From contig JADFFQ010000015.1 of NCBI GenBank assembly GCA_022568135.1, positions 1 through 63,787 on the forward strand: 63,787 nt of DNA, written 5' to 3'. The notes under the pieces are model-generated. The model had not been told where the DNA came from and searched no databases. It saw only the letters and a list, made by a program, of their open reading frames with translations. This DNA comes from Planctomycetota bacterium (GTDB lineage Bacteria > Planctomycetota > Phycisphaerae > Phycisphaerales > SM1A02). Below are positions 54,534 through 62,276 of this stretch, one piece after another; within the stretch, counting starts at the first letter, position 1, and each line of letters starts with the position of its first letter. Position numbers and translations under genes: made by a program.

Positions 54534-57500
54534 ATGCCAATCACACTTATTCCTTCGATTGCTTCCATCGCGGGCCTCGCTGCGAATCTGATTCAATGGA
54601 AGACGAGCCAGGCTGCTGCCGACCCCAACGCCACCGTTCAGGACTACATCGAGTTCCTGCGGCGAGAGAACCACAAAGAGCTTCTCGATCGCCTTGAATC
54701 CTCCGAGCAATTGCAGACCGACCTCCAGAAACAGATCAAACTGTTAAGCAGGACTAGCGGGTTGGCATCAATCGCCGTTACGGAAAAGTTGGCACGGCTG
54801 GACCGGGATCTAACGGACTATCTAGATAGGCTGCCCGAGCAACTCGGCGATGTCGTTCTGCAGAACCTCTTCGACTTTGATGCACACCGCGTCGATTCTC
54901 GGGACCTTGAGTTTGAGAAGGCGTATCTACAGCAGATAGATAAGACCTATGGCCGGCTGAAGACTATGGGTGTCCGTGAGTTGCGCGATGTTCGCCAGGA
55001 ACTCACCGTAGCCTACATCTCCCTCAACCTAAAGCGCGAGGGCGCAGATTCACTAGCGCCGGATCTCATAGACGCCGAAACGGTAGTGGCGGCTGAACCA
55101 CTTCTTACAATTCGAGGACCGGCGGGATCCGGTAAGACCACACTGCTCCAGTGGATCGCTGTTCAGTGTGGTCAACATGATGATGCCAATCCTTGGATTG
55201 GAGGTATCCCATTCTTTGTCCCACTTAGGTCACTGGAGGAGTCGCAGGAAGGGCGCCCTAGCGTGAAGCGCCTGGTTGAAACCAGCATTGACATCAGTCA
55301 GCTTGCCCTGTCGCCTCCTGAGGGGTGGTTACAGCGGGTCATCAATGACGGCCGCGCCGTCCTCCTGATCGACGGCGTGGACGAACTCCCACCAGACCAT
55401 CGCCCCAACTTTTGGGAATGGGTCGGCGACTGGATCGAAGACCATTCGAGCGCGCGGTGTTACGTGACCTCACGTTTTTTCGCCGACAAGGGAGAGGACA
55501 ACATTCGTCAATGGAATCCCAACCCCGGATTTCGGGGAGCCGAACTCGACGACATGACAGACGGCGACATTGCCGCGTTTGTGCGGAAGTGGCACGACGC
55601 AGTCATGCAGACCGAGACAGACCGAGACGAGCGGCGGAATCTGGAGAGGGCGGCCAAGGCTCTACCCGAGAAATTGCGTGATCCCGCAAATGCGCGCGTG
55701 CGCGATCTGTGTCGCACGCCGCTGCTGTGCGGCCTGATTTGCGCGCTTCATTGGCGTGAGGAAGGCTATCTCCCAAGCCGTCGAGTCGATCTCTACGAGC
55801 GCTGTTGCAACATGCTGATCGAAGAGCGTGATCGCAAACGCGAAATACCGCAACCCGAAGGTCCCCTTCGTGCGATGAGTCTTGCTGACAAGAAAATGGT
55901 GCTTGAACGTCTCGCCTGGAGCATGATGCGCAATGTACGTCAGTCCAAGGAAGAGCAGCGAACGGAGATCACACGCCAACAAGCCATCCGCTGGATCAAG
56001 CCTCACATCTCGTCTTTCCAGAACGCCGATGCACGGGTGTGCACTGCTGATGCCGTGCTTGGACATTTGATCGACCGCAGCGGTCTGCTGCGCGAACCCG
56101 CCAGAGGAAAACTGGATTTTCCCCATCGAACGTTCCAGGAATACCTCGCGGCATGCGCCGCCGGATACCACGACGACGCCGGGGAACTTGCCCAGCACGC
56201 CAAGAGCGATCAGTGGCATGAGACCATCATTCTCGCCGCAGGCACCGACGTCGGCGGAAGCTCGTTCGGCAACAGGTTGATCGAAGCTCTCCTAAGAGAA
56301 GCAGAGCAGTTCCAGGCGCCCGAGGCGCGGAACAAGCGCCGCGCTCTCGCGTTGGCGTGTCTGGAGACGGGAAAGCAAATTAAGCCTGATATCGCAAGAA
56401 AGGTTCTCGACCAACTGGATCAGCTTGTTCCCCCAGACTCCAAGCAATCGGCCCGAGCGCTGGCCGCCGCAGGAAACGCACTTCTACCTCACCTTGAGTA
56501 CCATCGAATAAAGGCCGCAGGGTATAGGGCGCTCGCGTTGAGTGCGCACGCGATTGCGCGCGTGGGAACACATGCGGCGGCTGAGTTGTTGAGCGATCCC
56601 AACGGCTATGGCGGCGATACTCGCGCTACTGTTATTGTCGAAGCTTGCGCCTGCGCGCCGCTCAACCCCCTTTCGATCCCCCAAGTACAGAAGTGGCTAC
56701 TGCAAGAGACCTATCCCCAATCCGTAGAGGTCGCCATACGCCGTGCGAGCGATTTGTCGCCTCTCGCGTCGTTGACTGGATTGACTTCCTTATCTTTGAG
56801 AGGCTTCAACAACATCATTAGTCTGGACGGACTGGAATCTCTTGCGAATCTACGAACCCTCAATCTCACCGGCTGCAAATGCATATCGAGACCTGACGGT
56901 CTAGCGGACCTGGTTCACCTCGCCGCCCTCTCCAGCCTACAGAAGCTGGTGCTCGCCAACACCCAGGTCACCGACGCGGGGCTTGAGCACGTGGCGGCGC
57001 TGGGCAGCCTCCAATGGCTGTCGCTTGACAACACGAAGGTCACCGACGCGGGCCTTGAGCACCTCGCCGGACTGACCCGCCTCCAGACGCTGTGGCTCGA
57101 CAACACGAAGGTCACCGATGCGGGCCTTGAGCGCCTCGCTGGACTCACCGGCCTCCAGGAGCTGTCGCTCAACGGCACCCAGGTCAGCGACGCGGGGCTT
57201 GCGCACCTTGCTGGGCTGGGCAGCCTCCAGAGCCTGTGGCTCGTCGGCACGAAGGTCACCGACGCTGGGCTTGCGCACCTTGCTGCGCTGGGCAGCTTCC
57301 AGATGCTGTCGCTCGCCCGCACGCAGGTCAGCGACGCGGGGCTTGCGCACCTTGCTGGGCTGGGCAGCCTTCAGATGCTGTCGCTCGCCGGCACGAAGGT
57401 CAGCGACGCGGGGCTTGCGCACCTTGCTGCGCTGGGCAGCCTCCAGAAGCTGTCGCTCGAGGGCACCCAGGTCACCGACACGGGGCTTGCGCACCTGGCT

Positions 57501-57677
57501 GCGCTGGGCAGCTTCCAGATGCTGTCGCTCGCCCGCACGCAGGTCAGCGACGCGGGGCTTGCGCACCTTGCTGGGCTGGGCAGCCTTCAGAGGTTGTGGC
57601 TTTACGGGACGCAGGTTAGCGACGCGGGGGTGGCGAAGCTCAAGGAGGCATTGCCGAACTGCTACATTACAAGGTAG
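54534..57677 (+). CDS. NACHT-domain NTPase with C-terminal leucine-rich repeats
   Basis: 1047 residues. Residues 1-190 begin with a hydrophobic helix and continue as helices with coiled-coil character; the effector type is not recognised. The NACHT module has Walker A G-P-A-G-S-G-K-T-T-L-L at about 194-204, Walker B A-V-L-L-I-D-G-V-D-E-L at 275-285 and the later P-H-R-T-F-Q-E-Y-L-A segment. A helical middle follows. From about 740 leucine-rich repeats run to the end: ten near-identical 24-residue units of the T-x-V-T-D-A-G-L-x-H-L-A type. STAND NTPases of this layout (bNACHT) act in anti-phage defence, with LRRs as sensors; here that is inferred. Single gene, in a gene-poor accessory segment. 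Confidence 0.88.
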   Translation: MPITLIPSIASIAGLAANLIQWKTSQAAADPNATVQDYIEFLRRENHKELLDRLESSEQLQTDLQKQIKLLSRTSGLASIAVTEKLARLDRDLTDYLDRLPEQLGDVVLQNLFDFDAHRVDSRDLEFEKAYLQQIDKTYGRLKTMGVRELRDVRQELTVAYISLNLKREGADSLAPDLIDAETVVAAEPLLTIRGPAGSGKTTLLQWIAVQCGQHDDANPWIGGIPFFVPLRSLEESQEGRPSVKRLVETSIDISQLALSPPEGWLQRVINDGRAVLLIDGVDELPPDHRPNFWEWVGDWIEDHSSARCYVTSRFFADKGEDNIRQWNPNPGFRGAELDDMTDGDIAAFVRKWHDAVMQTETDRDERRNLERAAKALPEKLRDPANARVRDLCRTPLLCGLICALHWREEGYLPSRRVDLYERCCNMLIEERDRKREIPQPEGPLRAMSLADKKMVLERLAWSMMRNVRQSKEEQRTEITRQQAIRWIKPHISSFQNADARVCTADAVLGHLIDRSGLLREPARGKLDFPHRTFQEYLAACAAGYHDDAGELAQHAKSDQWHETIILAAGTDVGGSSFGNRLIEALLREAEQFQAPEARNKRRALALACLETGKQIKPDIARKVLDQLDQLVPPDSKQSARALAAAGNALLPHLEYHRIKAAGYRALALSAHAIARVGTHAAAELLSDPNGYGGDTRATVIVEACACAPLNPLSIPQVQKWLLQETYPQSVEVAIRRASDLSPLASLTGLTSLSLRGFNNIISLDGLESLANLRTLNLTGCKCISRPDGLADLVHLAALSSLQKLVLANTQVTDAGLEHVAALGSLQWLSLDNTKVTDAGLEHLAGLTRLQTLWLDNTKVTDAGLERLAGLTGLQELSLNGTQVSDAGLAHLAGLGSLQSLWLVGTKVTDAGLAHLAALGSFQMLSLARTQVSDAGLAHLAGLGSLQMLSLAGTKVSDAGLAHLAALGSLQKLSLEGTQVTDTGLAHLAALGSFQMLSLARTQVSDAGLAHLAGLGSLQRLWLYGTQVSDAGVAKLKEALPNCYITR
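57282..57590 (+). repeat. exact 93-bp repeat within the LRR array (216-bp period)
   Basis: Bases 57282-57374 and 57498-57590 are identical over 93 bp. The offset of 216 bp equals three 72-bp (24-codon) LRR units. Other units in the array differ by only a few bases. This points to recent duplication or gene conversion inside the coding sequence. Confidence 0.9.
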
Positions 57678-57815
57678 TGCAGACACTTCCGCCCGATGTC
57701 ACATTTCAGCAAGTCGCGATTCGCTTACAATCCCGCCATGAGTGCATTTGAGGATCGGCCGAAGCTTCGAAGCCGGCGGGTCGTCTGTCGTCGGCGGGGT
57801 ACAGAGGTTGCAAGA

Positions 57816-57834
57816 CCGGCGATGGCATCGCCGG
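57816..57834. repeat. palindrome family B, copy 1
   Basis: CCGGCGATG-G-CATCGCCGG, 9-bp arms around one G, followed by CTTTA. 28 bp upstream of the B-type RAYT-like gene. The second copy at 58393 is inverted, with TAAAG on its left. Confidence 0.92.
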
Positions 57835-57862
57835 CTTTACACAGAGGGGTTACGCTGGCCAC

Positions 57863-58390
57863 ATGCCTCGGACATTGGGGTACCACTATGTGAAGTCGGC
57901 CTTTGGGCTTTGGCTGCCGGGTGATGTCCGCGGGTCATGGTCTGAGGCCTGGGACGAACAAGTCGGGTACCTCGACCCCCATACGCTGCACCAGGGTGAC
58001 GACGTGCGCCTGCGCATGGCCCAGGAACGCATGAAACATGATCCCGTTCACCTTACCGTGCCGATGATCGACGCGGTCGTCGGAGCCGTTGATCAATGCG
58101 CTTTGGCATCCCCCTGGCGGATCGTGGCGGCTTGCATCGAGCCGACCCATATGCATCTGCTGATCACCTCCAGCGGCCTCGACATCAAGCGCACGGTGAA
58201 ATGGCTGGCCCAGCAGACGACCAAAGCCGTGCATCGTCAAACCGATCATGTCGGCCCCGTATGGGCGGAGGGACACTGGTGCAGCTTCATCTTCGAGGAA
58301 TCCCATTGGACCAACACGATTCGATACATCGAAACGCACAACCTCCGTCGGGGGCAAGCGGCGCGACCGTATCCCTTCATCACGGGGTAA
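57863..58390 (+). CDS. RAYT-like HUH protein, B type
   Basis: 175 residues. The HUH pair is in E-P-T-H-M-H-L-L-I-T near 94-97. The following helix reads V-K-W-L-A-Q-Q-T-T-K-A-V and has Thr where the A-type protein has the candidate tyrosine; no Tyr lies in the segment. G-P-V-W-A-E-G-H-W and I-R-Y-I-E-T-H-N follow as in the A type. The N-terminus (Y-V-K-S-A-F-G-L-W-L-P-G-D) and P-V-H-L-T block also resemble the A type, so the two are divergent members of one group. Without the tyrosine the protein may bind rather than cut its palindrome, or use another residue. It is flanked by B-type palindromes and lies just after the NACHT gene. Confidence 0.8.
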   Translation: MPRTLGYHYVKSAFGLWLPGDVRGSWSEAWDEQVGYLDPHTLHQGDDVRLRMAQERMKHDPVHLTVPMIDAVVGAVDQCALASPWRIVAACIEPTHMHLLITSSGLDIKRTVKWLAQQTTKAVHRQTDHVGPVWAEGHWCSFIFEESHWTNTIRYIETHNLRRGQAARPYPFITG

Positions 58391-58392
58391 AG

Positions 58393-58411
58393 CCGGCGAT
58401 GGCATCGCCGG
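58393..58411. repeat. palindrome family B, copy 2
   Basis: Same 19-bp palindrome as 57816-57834 in inverted orientation relative to its TAAAG flank; begins 2 bp after the RAYT-like stop codon. Confidence 0.92.
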
Positions 58412-58443
58412 GGTTGCGCGGCGGGGCTGACCCAATGATCGAT

Positions 58444-58468
58444 GATCCCCCGGCGGGGCCGGGGGCTA
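58444..58468 (-). repeat. palindrome family C, copy 2
   Basis: On the minus strand TAGCCCCCGGC, loop CCC, then GCCGGGGGATC: the same stem and flanks as 53697-53721, so the two copies are inverted about the NACHT/RAYT segment. It lies near the end of the DisA_N gene. Confidence 0.85.
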
Positions 58469-58477
58469 TGGGAAGAC

Positions 58478-59344
58478 CTACCGGCCGGGGGCTTCGAAGC
58501 TGGCGACCATTCGGCCGGCGCGCCAGACGCGCACGGCGCCATCGGATTGGCTGACGGTGATGGCGATTGACTTGGTATTGGCGGTGATGCCGGCGGCGGC
58601 GGCGTGGCGGGCACCCAGGCCAGACGGCAGACCCTCGGAGATACCGGCTTTGAGGCGAGCGCCGGCGGTCTCGATCACGCCTGAGCCGCGAATGATGAAC
58701 GCACCGTCCAGCGAGCTGAACTCCTTGACCGTCTCGGTCATCTGCTCATCAAGGATGTTCCGCTGCTTCTCGTGGTAGCCCTTGAACGGGTTGAGGATCA
58801 TCTGCTCGGACTGTTCCAGCACGTGCTTGGCGTCACCGACCACCAGCAGAGCACCGATGGGCTTGCCTTCGCGGCCGTGCTGCCCGAGGTCCAGCGCGAT
58901 CGAGAGCACTCGATGGAACACCGCCCGTTTGATGTGCTCGTCGATCGAAGGCTGCTCGGTGGTGTCGAACAGCTCATACTCGGCTCCGATGGTCATCACC
59001 ACGATCGAATCGGTGAGTGATCGAAACGGGCCGGTGAGGAAGATCACCGTGTCGCCGAGGTCGATGATGCGATTGGACAAGGCGATGATCGCGGCCAGCT
59101 TGACCTGCCCGAAGCGGTCGAGGGTGACGTTGGGGACGGTGATGGTGCGCGAGTTGGATTCAGCGAATTTCTCGATGCGATCGAGATCGTGCTTGTCGCG
59201 AGCGACCAGCACGGTGCGTGGCGGGACAGCTTCCAGCTCGGGCAGAGCGTCGACGTAGACGATGATCGCCCGGGCGTTGGTGGTTTGAGCCAGGGTGGTC
59301 GCGGACTCCAAGAGCAGGCGCGAGACGCCGGCGGGATCGTCCAT
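58478..59344 (-). CDS. DisA_N-domain (diadenylate cyclase-like) protein
   Basis: 288 residues. The C-terminal half has the DAC signature: L-D-G-A-F-I-I-R-G-S-G-V-I near 210 (the DGA motif) and G-L-G-A-R-H-A-A-A-A-G-I near 245, where the usual R-H-R reads R-H-A. The N-terminal half (about 1-120) is an alpha/beta fold, possibly pyruvate-kinase-C-like. Such proteins make c-di-AMP from two ATP; whether the R-H-A variant is active is uncertain, since the third residue contributes to the active site in DacA. No regulator or phosphodiesterase is adjacent. Cytoplasmic, since no membrane segment is present. Confidence 0.82.
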   Translation of the reverse strand: MDDPAGVSRLLLESATTLAQTTNARAIIVYVDALPELEAVPPRTVLVARDKHDLDRIEKFAESNSRTITVPNVTLDRFGQVKLAAIIALSNRIIDLGDTVIFLTGPFRSLTDSIVVMTIGAEYELFDTTEQPSIDEHIKRAVFHRVLSIALDLGQHGREGKPIGALLVVGDAKHVLEQSEQMILNPFKGYHEKQRNILDEQMTETVKEFSSLDGAFIIRGSGVIETAGARLKAGISEGLPSGLGARHAAAAGITANTKSIAITVSQSDGAVRVWRAGRMVASFEAPGR

Positions 59345-59388
59345 AGCGGTAGCATATGCTCAGATGAGCGAGAGGAAGAAGATTCACC

Positions 59389-59588
59389 GCAGAGAAGAAG
59401 ATTCACCGCAGAGGCGCAGAGGACGCAGAGGAAGATTCACCACAGAGGACACAGAGGCCACAGAGGAAGACGGAGGTGAGGGGAAGAGATGGTAAAGCGG
59501 TCGCGCATTGTGTGAGCTTGGCTCCTGAGCTTGCTCATTCGTACCCTCCCTTTATTGCACCTCTGTGTTCTCTGTGCCTCTGTGGTGA
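59389..59588. repeat. CAGAGG-rich imperfect inverted repeat
   Basis: TTCACCGCAGAG/TCACCACAGAGG units at 59389-59466 are inverted at 59560-59588 (CCTCTGTG..CTCTGTGGTGA). The gap is an unassigned spacer between two convergent or parallel minus-strand genes. Such ACAGAGG repeats are a known intergenic type in planctomycetes and other bacteria. Confidence 0.7.
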
Positions 59589-59601
59589 TGACCAATCCGA
59601 C

Positions 59602-60531
59602 CTATGGGTGCAGGATGGTTCGGTCGTGTGGGATTTGAAATGAGGTCGGCAGAAGATAGCGGCGGCCTTGGTAGCGAAAGACTCGGCCGCTGATCACCAT
59701 GGGCGTGTGCGCGCGGGACCGCTGGGGGTATTGCTCCATTTGTTGAAGCAGGCGACATGGTAGAAGGATCATCGGCGGGTCGGCGAGGCCCTCGGCGTCG
59801 GCATCGAACACCCACGACCACGCCCCGCCTGCCTCGCGGATCATCCAACCCCGTCGCCAGAGCATCACTGCGCCTGGTGGCGGAGGCGGTTGCGAGGCCG
59901 GCTGGTGCGCGCGGCCGCCAGGCTGGCCTTGCGCCACCGGGCCGACGGCCCGATCAAGATGGCGCAGGATTTCCTCGGCGCTGTCGGAGCTGGGTGATTG
60001 GGGTCGGGGCTCATCACTGCGTGTGGTGGCGGCGCGCTGCTTATCCGCGTCGACGCGTGGCACATAGGTCGGCAGAAGATAGTTGCGATCGTGATAGCGA
60101 AGGACCTGACCCGTCAGCTCAAAGACAATCTCACGGGGCGGCGGGCCCTTGGCGGCTTCAACGATCTGTTGCATGTCGCTGAGCATCGCGCAGGGAAGGA
60201 TCGTCAACTCATACCGTGGCTGACGTGGATCATCGCGGGCGATGCGGAAGCGCCACCAGCCGGTCGGTTCGTGGTGATGCATGGTGCCCCTGGTCTGGAT
60301 GAGAAATCCCCCTTCGGCAAGCAGCGGGCCCCGCCCGGGTGGAGGCAAATCTCCACGAGCATGGTCGGCCGGGAGTGGCGTCGTCGTCGGCGATTCCAAC
60401 TGGGGAGCCCAGGAGTTGTTCGAGTCGATGTCGTTGAGATGAGCAACGCCTCCAGCCGTGCTTCTCGTCAGCACCACGGCGGCCAGCAATCCTGCGAGAA
60501 GCGGTCGGTGATTCACAACCGGTGCAATCAT
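59602..60531 (-). CDS. hypothetical exported protein with two internally similar halves
   Basis: 309 residues from the ATG at 60531 (M-I-A-P-V-V-N-H-R), which gives a signal segment LLAGLLAAVVLTRSTAGG. The two halves look alike: G-W-W-R-F-R-I-A then L-T-I-L-P-C-A-M-L-S-D-M-Q-Q then F-E-L-T-G-Q-V-L-R-Y-H-D-R-N-Y-L-L-P-T in the first, and A-W-S-W-V-F then I-L-L-P-C-R-L-L-Q-Q-M-E-Q then I-S-G-R-V-F-R-Y-Q-G-R-R-Y-L-L-P-T in the second. This duplication in one chain suggests a two-domain beta protein of unknown function in the periplasm. Longer in-frame starts up to 61233 overlap the divergent gene. Confidence 0.72.
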   Translation of the reverse strand: MIAPVVNHRPLLAGLLAAVVLTRSTAGGVAHLNDIDSNNSWAPQLESPTTTPLPADHARGDLPPPGRGPLLAEGGFLIQTRGTMHHHEPTGWWRFRIARDDPRQPRYELTILPCAMLSDMQQIVEAAKGPPPREIVFELTGQVLRYHDRNYLLPTYVPRVDADKQRAATTRSDEPRPQSPSSDSAEEILRHLDRAVGPVAQGQPGGRAHQPASQPPPPPGAVMLWRRGWMIREAGGAWSWVFDADAEGLADPPMILLPCRLLQQMEQYPQRSRAHTPMVISGRVFRYQGRRYLLPTSFQIPHDRTILHP

Positions 60532-60708
60532 GGAAGCTCGTCCGGAAGCGATGATACCCGCCAAGGGCTGATCGATCGTCTTGAAGGCTGACTCAACATC
60601 ATCACTTGACCGAACAAGTTGGCCGGGCGCGGGGGGTGGCGGATGAAGCTTGCCGGCATCGCAATGGATTTCAAGCTCGGCGCGCCCGGTGGCCGATGGG
60701 GAGGAGAG

Positions 60709-61749
60709 ATGCGTCAGCAAGCCTGGCTGGCTAGTGGATGGTTGGCGATCGTCGCCGGCGGCGTTGGGGGATGCTCCAGCCTTTGGGGATCCAACCCGTG
60801 GAGTTTTGATCGCCCGCCGGCGGTTGCTGCGGCTGGCGATTCGGCACGTCCGGTGCGGGGCGACCGGACGGTGATTGCCGTCGCTCGGTTTGGCAATCCC
60901 AGCGCGTCGCAGCTTCGGTGGCGTGATGTCGGGGCGGGCATGAGCGATGCGTTGCGTCGCGCGCTGCTCAACGAAGGGGAGTTCGAGGTGCGCATCGACC
61001 CGCAGATCGAGAGGCTCCTTTCGCAATCCGCGCCCCGGCAGCGCCAGGTGGATGGCTCGGCGGCGAACGTGGACTTCATCGTGACCGGAACGGTGACCGA
61101 TTTTCACCACACCGCGGCGCTTCCCGCCCAAGTGTCTCGCCGGGGTCTCTTCGGCACGCGCAGCGAGGCGGTGGTGGCCATCCAGTGGAGCATCGTCGAT
61201 GCGCGAACCCGGCGGGTGGTCGCGGCCGATCACATCTACGGCACCGCGAGGGCGGGCACGGACCCGCAGATCAAGGAAATGTACAGCGGCGTAGCGTTCG
61301 GCTCTTACCTGTTCTGGAGCACGCCGCTGGGCAGGGCAAGCCGCCAGGCCGTGGAGCGGACCATGGCTCGAATCCGGGAGAAGCTTCCCTCATATGCCGG
61401 TGACCCGAGGATCGTCAAGCACGACGGTATGCGCAAAGTCACCGTGGTTGGCGGTTGGGCGTGGGGCCTCACGAAGGGACAGAAGTACTACCTCTACGCC
61501 GCACATCCCGATGAAGTCGCCACGGCAGCATCGCCCCGCCCGGTCTACGATCCCGACACCGGCCGACCGCTCATGGTGAGAATCAACCGGGTGGGGAAAG
61601 AGTCCTCGACCGCGTGGCTGTTGGGCAAGTCGCCGGTCGAGGTCGATCTGCGGGGTGCATTCCTATCGCGCGACCAGCCGGCATCGCCCGACGGCCCGGC
61701 GCCCGCCGGTGACACGGTTCTCGTGGACGTTGGTGAGGAGGATGGCTGA
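60709..61749 (+). CDS. CsgG-like lipoprotein
   Basis: 346 residues from the ATG at 60709, immediately behind GGAGGAGAG. A signal with lipobox V-G-G-C-S-S-L anchors the N-terminus. The region V-I-A-V-A-R-F then M-S-D-A-L-R-R-A-L-L, I-V-T-G-T-V-T-D-F and V-V-A-A-D-H-I-Y-G resembles the CsgG/PenP_LpoB fold of outer-membrane lipoproteins. About 120 C-terminal residues after 230 add an unassigned module. It is divergent from the duplicated-half protein; the 178-bp gap probably holds both promoters. Precise role unknown. Confidence 0.7.
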   Translation: MRQQAWLASGWLAIVAGGVGGCSSLWGSNPWSFDRPPAVAAAGDSARPVRGDRTVIAVARFGNPSASQLRWRDVGAGMSDALRRALLNEGEFEVRIDPQIERLLSQSAPRQRQVDGSAANVDFIVTGTVTDFHHTAALPAQVSRRGLFGTRSEAVVAIQWSIVDARTRRVVAADHIYGTARAGTDPQIKEMYSGVAFGSYLFWSTPLGRASRQAVERTMARIREKLPSYAGDPRIVKHDGMRKVTVVGGWAWGLTKGQKYYLYAAHPDEVATAASPRPVYDPDTGRPLMVRINRVGKESSTAWLLGKSPVEVDLRGAFLSRDQPASPDGPAPAGDTVLVDVGEEDG

Positions 61750-61874
61750 ACACCACGGGCGGCGACGATCCCACGGCTGGTGAGTGTTTGTTGCTTGAAG
61801 GATCCTGCGGCCCCACGAGAATCGCGTATGGGTTCATTGTCTCGGCTACGATAGCGGATTATTCTTTCGCATTC

Positions 61875-61948
61875 GGCCGAGTACCCAAGTGGTCCAAGGG
61901 GACGGATTGCAAATCCGTTATTCGTGGGTTCGAATCCCACCTCGGCCT
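61875..61948 (+). tRNA. tRNA-Cys (GCA)
   Basis: Acceptor stem GGCCGAG/CTCGGCC, anticodon stem ACGGA/TCCGT with loop TTGCAAA and anticodon GCA at 61909-61911, T arm GTGGG-TTCGAAT-CCCAC, discriminator T. 74 nt, no CCA encoded. It reads cysteine codons UGC/UGU. Confidence 0.95.
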
Positions 61949-62276
61949 GTGCGGCCCGGTCGGCGTTTCCGGCCGCGCGGACGGTGGATGCGGGCCCTGG
62001 TTGTGCTCATTCTCGACGGTGGGCAGATGGCCGCACGGCCGGCCGGCTCGTGAGTCGGGCAACCCACGGGCGGCTCCTGCGGCCCTGTGAAGGGTCGGGT
62101 TCTCTTGGCGAACCGCCACAATCTGCCATTTTCCGCAAAGAACCTGTTCCCACAGGTGCGATTCGGGCGTATCTTTGGGGCGATGGGATCGGCTGAGCTG
62201 GATATGCGATCGCATCGCGTCAGTCGCGCATAGCATGACAGGGAAAAAAGCTCAAAGCGCGAGGAGGAGCATTTCA
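61949..62276. other. intergenic stretch between tRNA-Cys and the terminal exported-protein gene
   Basis: No tRNA, terminator or frame with coding character was recognised. The right part (62110-62250) is less GC-rich and should contain the promoter of the gene at 62277, but no -35/-10 pair was assigned. Confidence 0.4.

Larger units (their letters stand above)
57816..58411 (+). mobile_element. palindrome-flanked RAYT-like unit B
   Basis: B-type palindromes in opposite orientation enclose the RAYT-like gene; the left gap is 28 bp and the right 2 bp. The TAAAG flank of the right copy starts with the stop codon of the gene. Confidence 0.72.

Noticed and set aside
56900..57670. A possible CRISPR array because of regularly spaced repeats
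   Set aside because: Period is 72 bp throughout, the sequence is an open reading frame, and every repeat codes a 24-residue LRR; no unique spacers are present.
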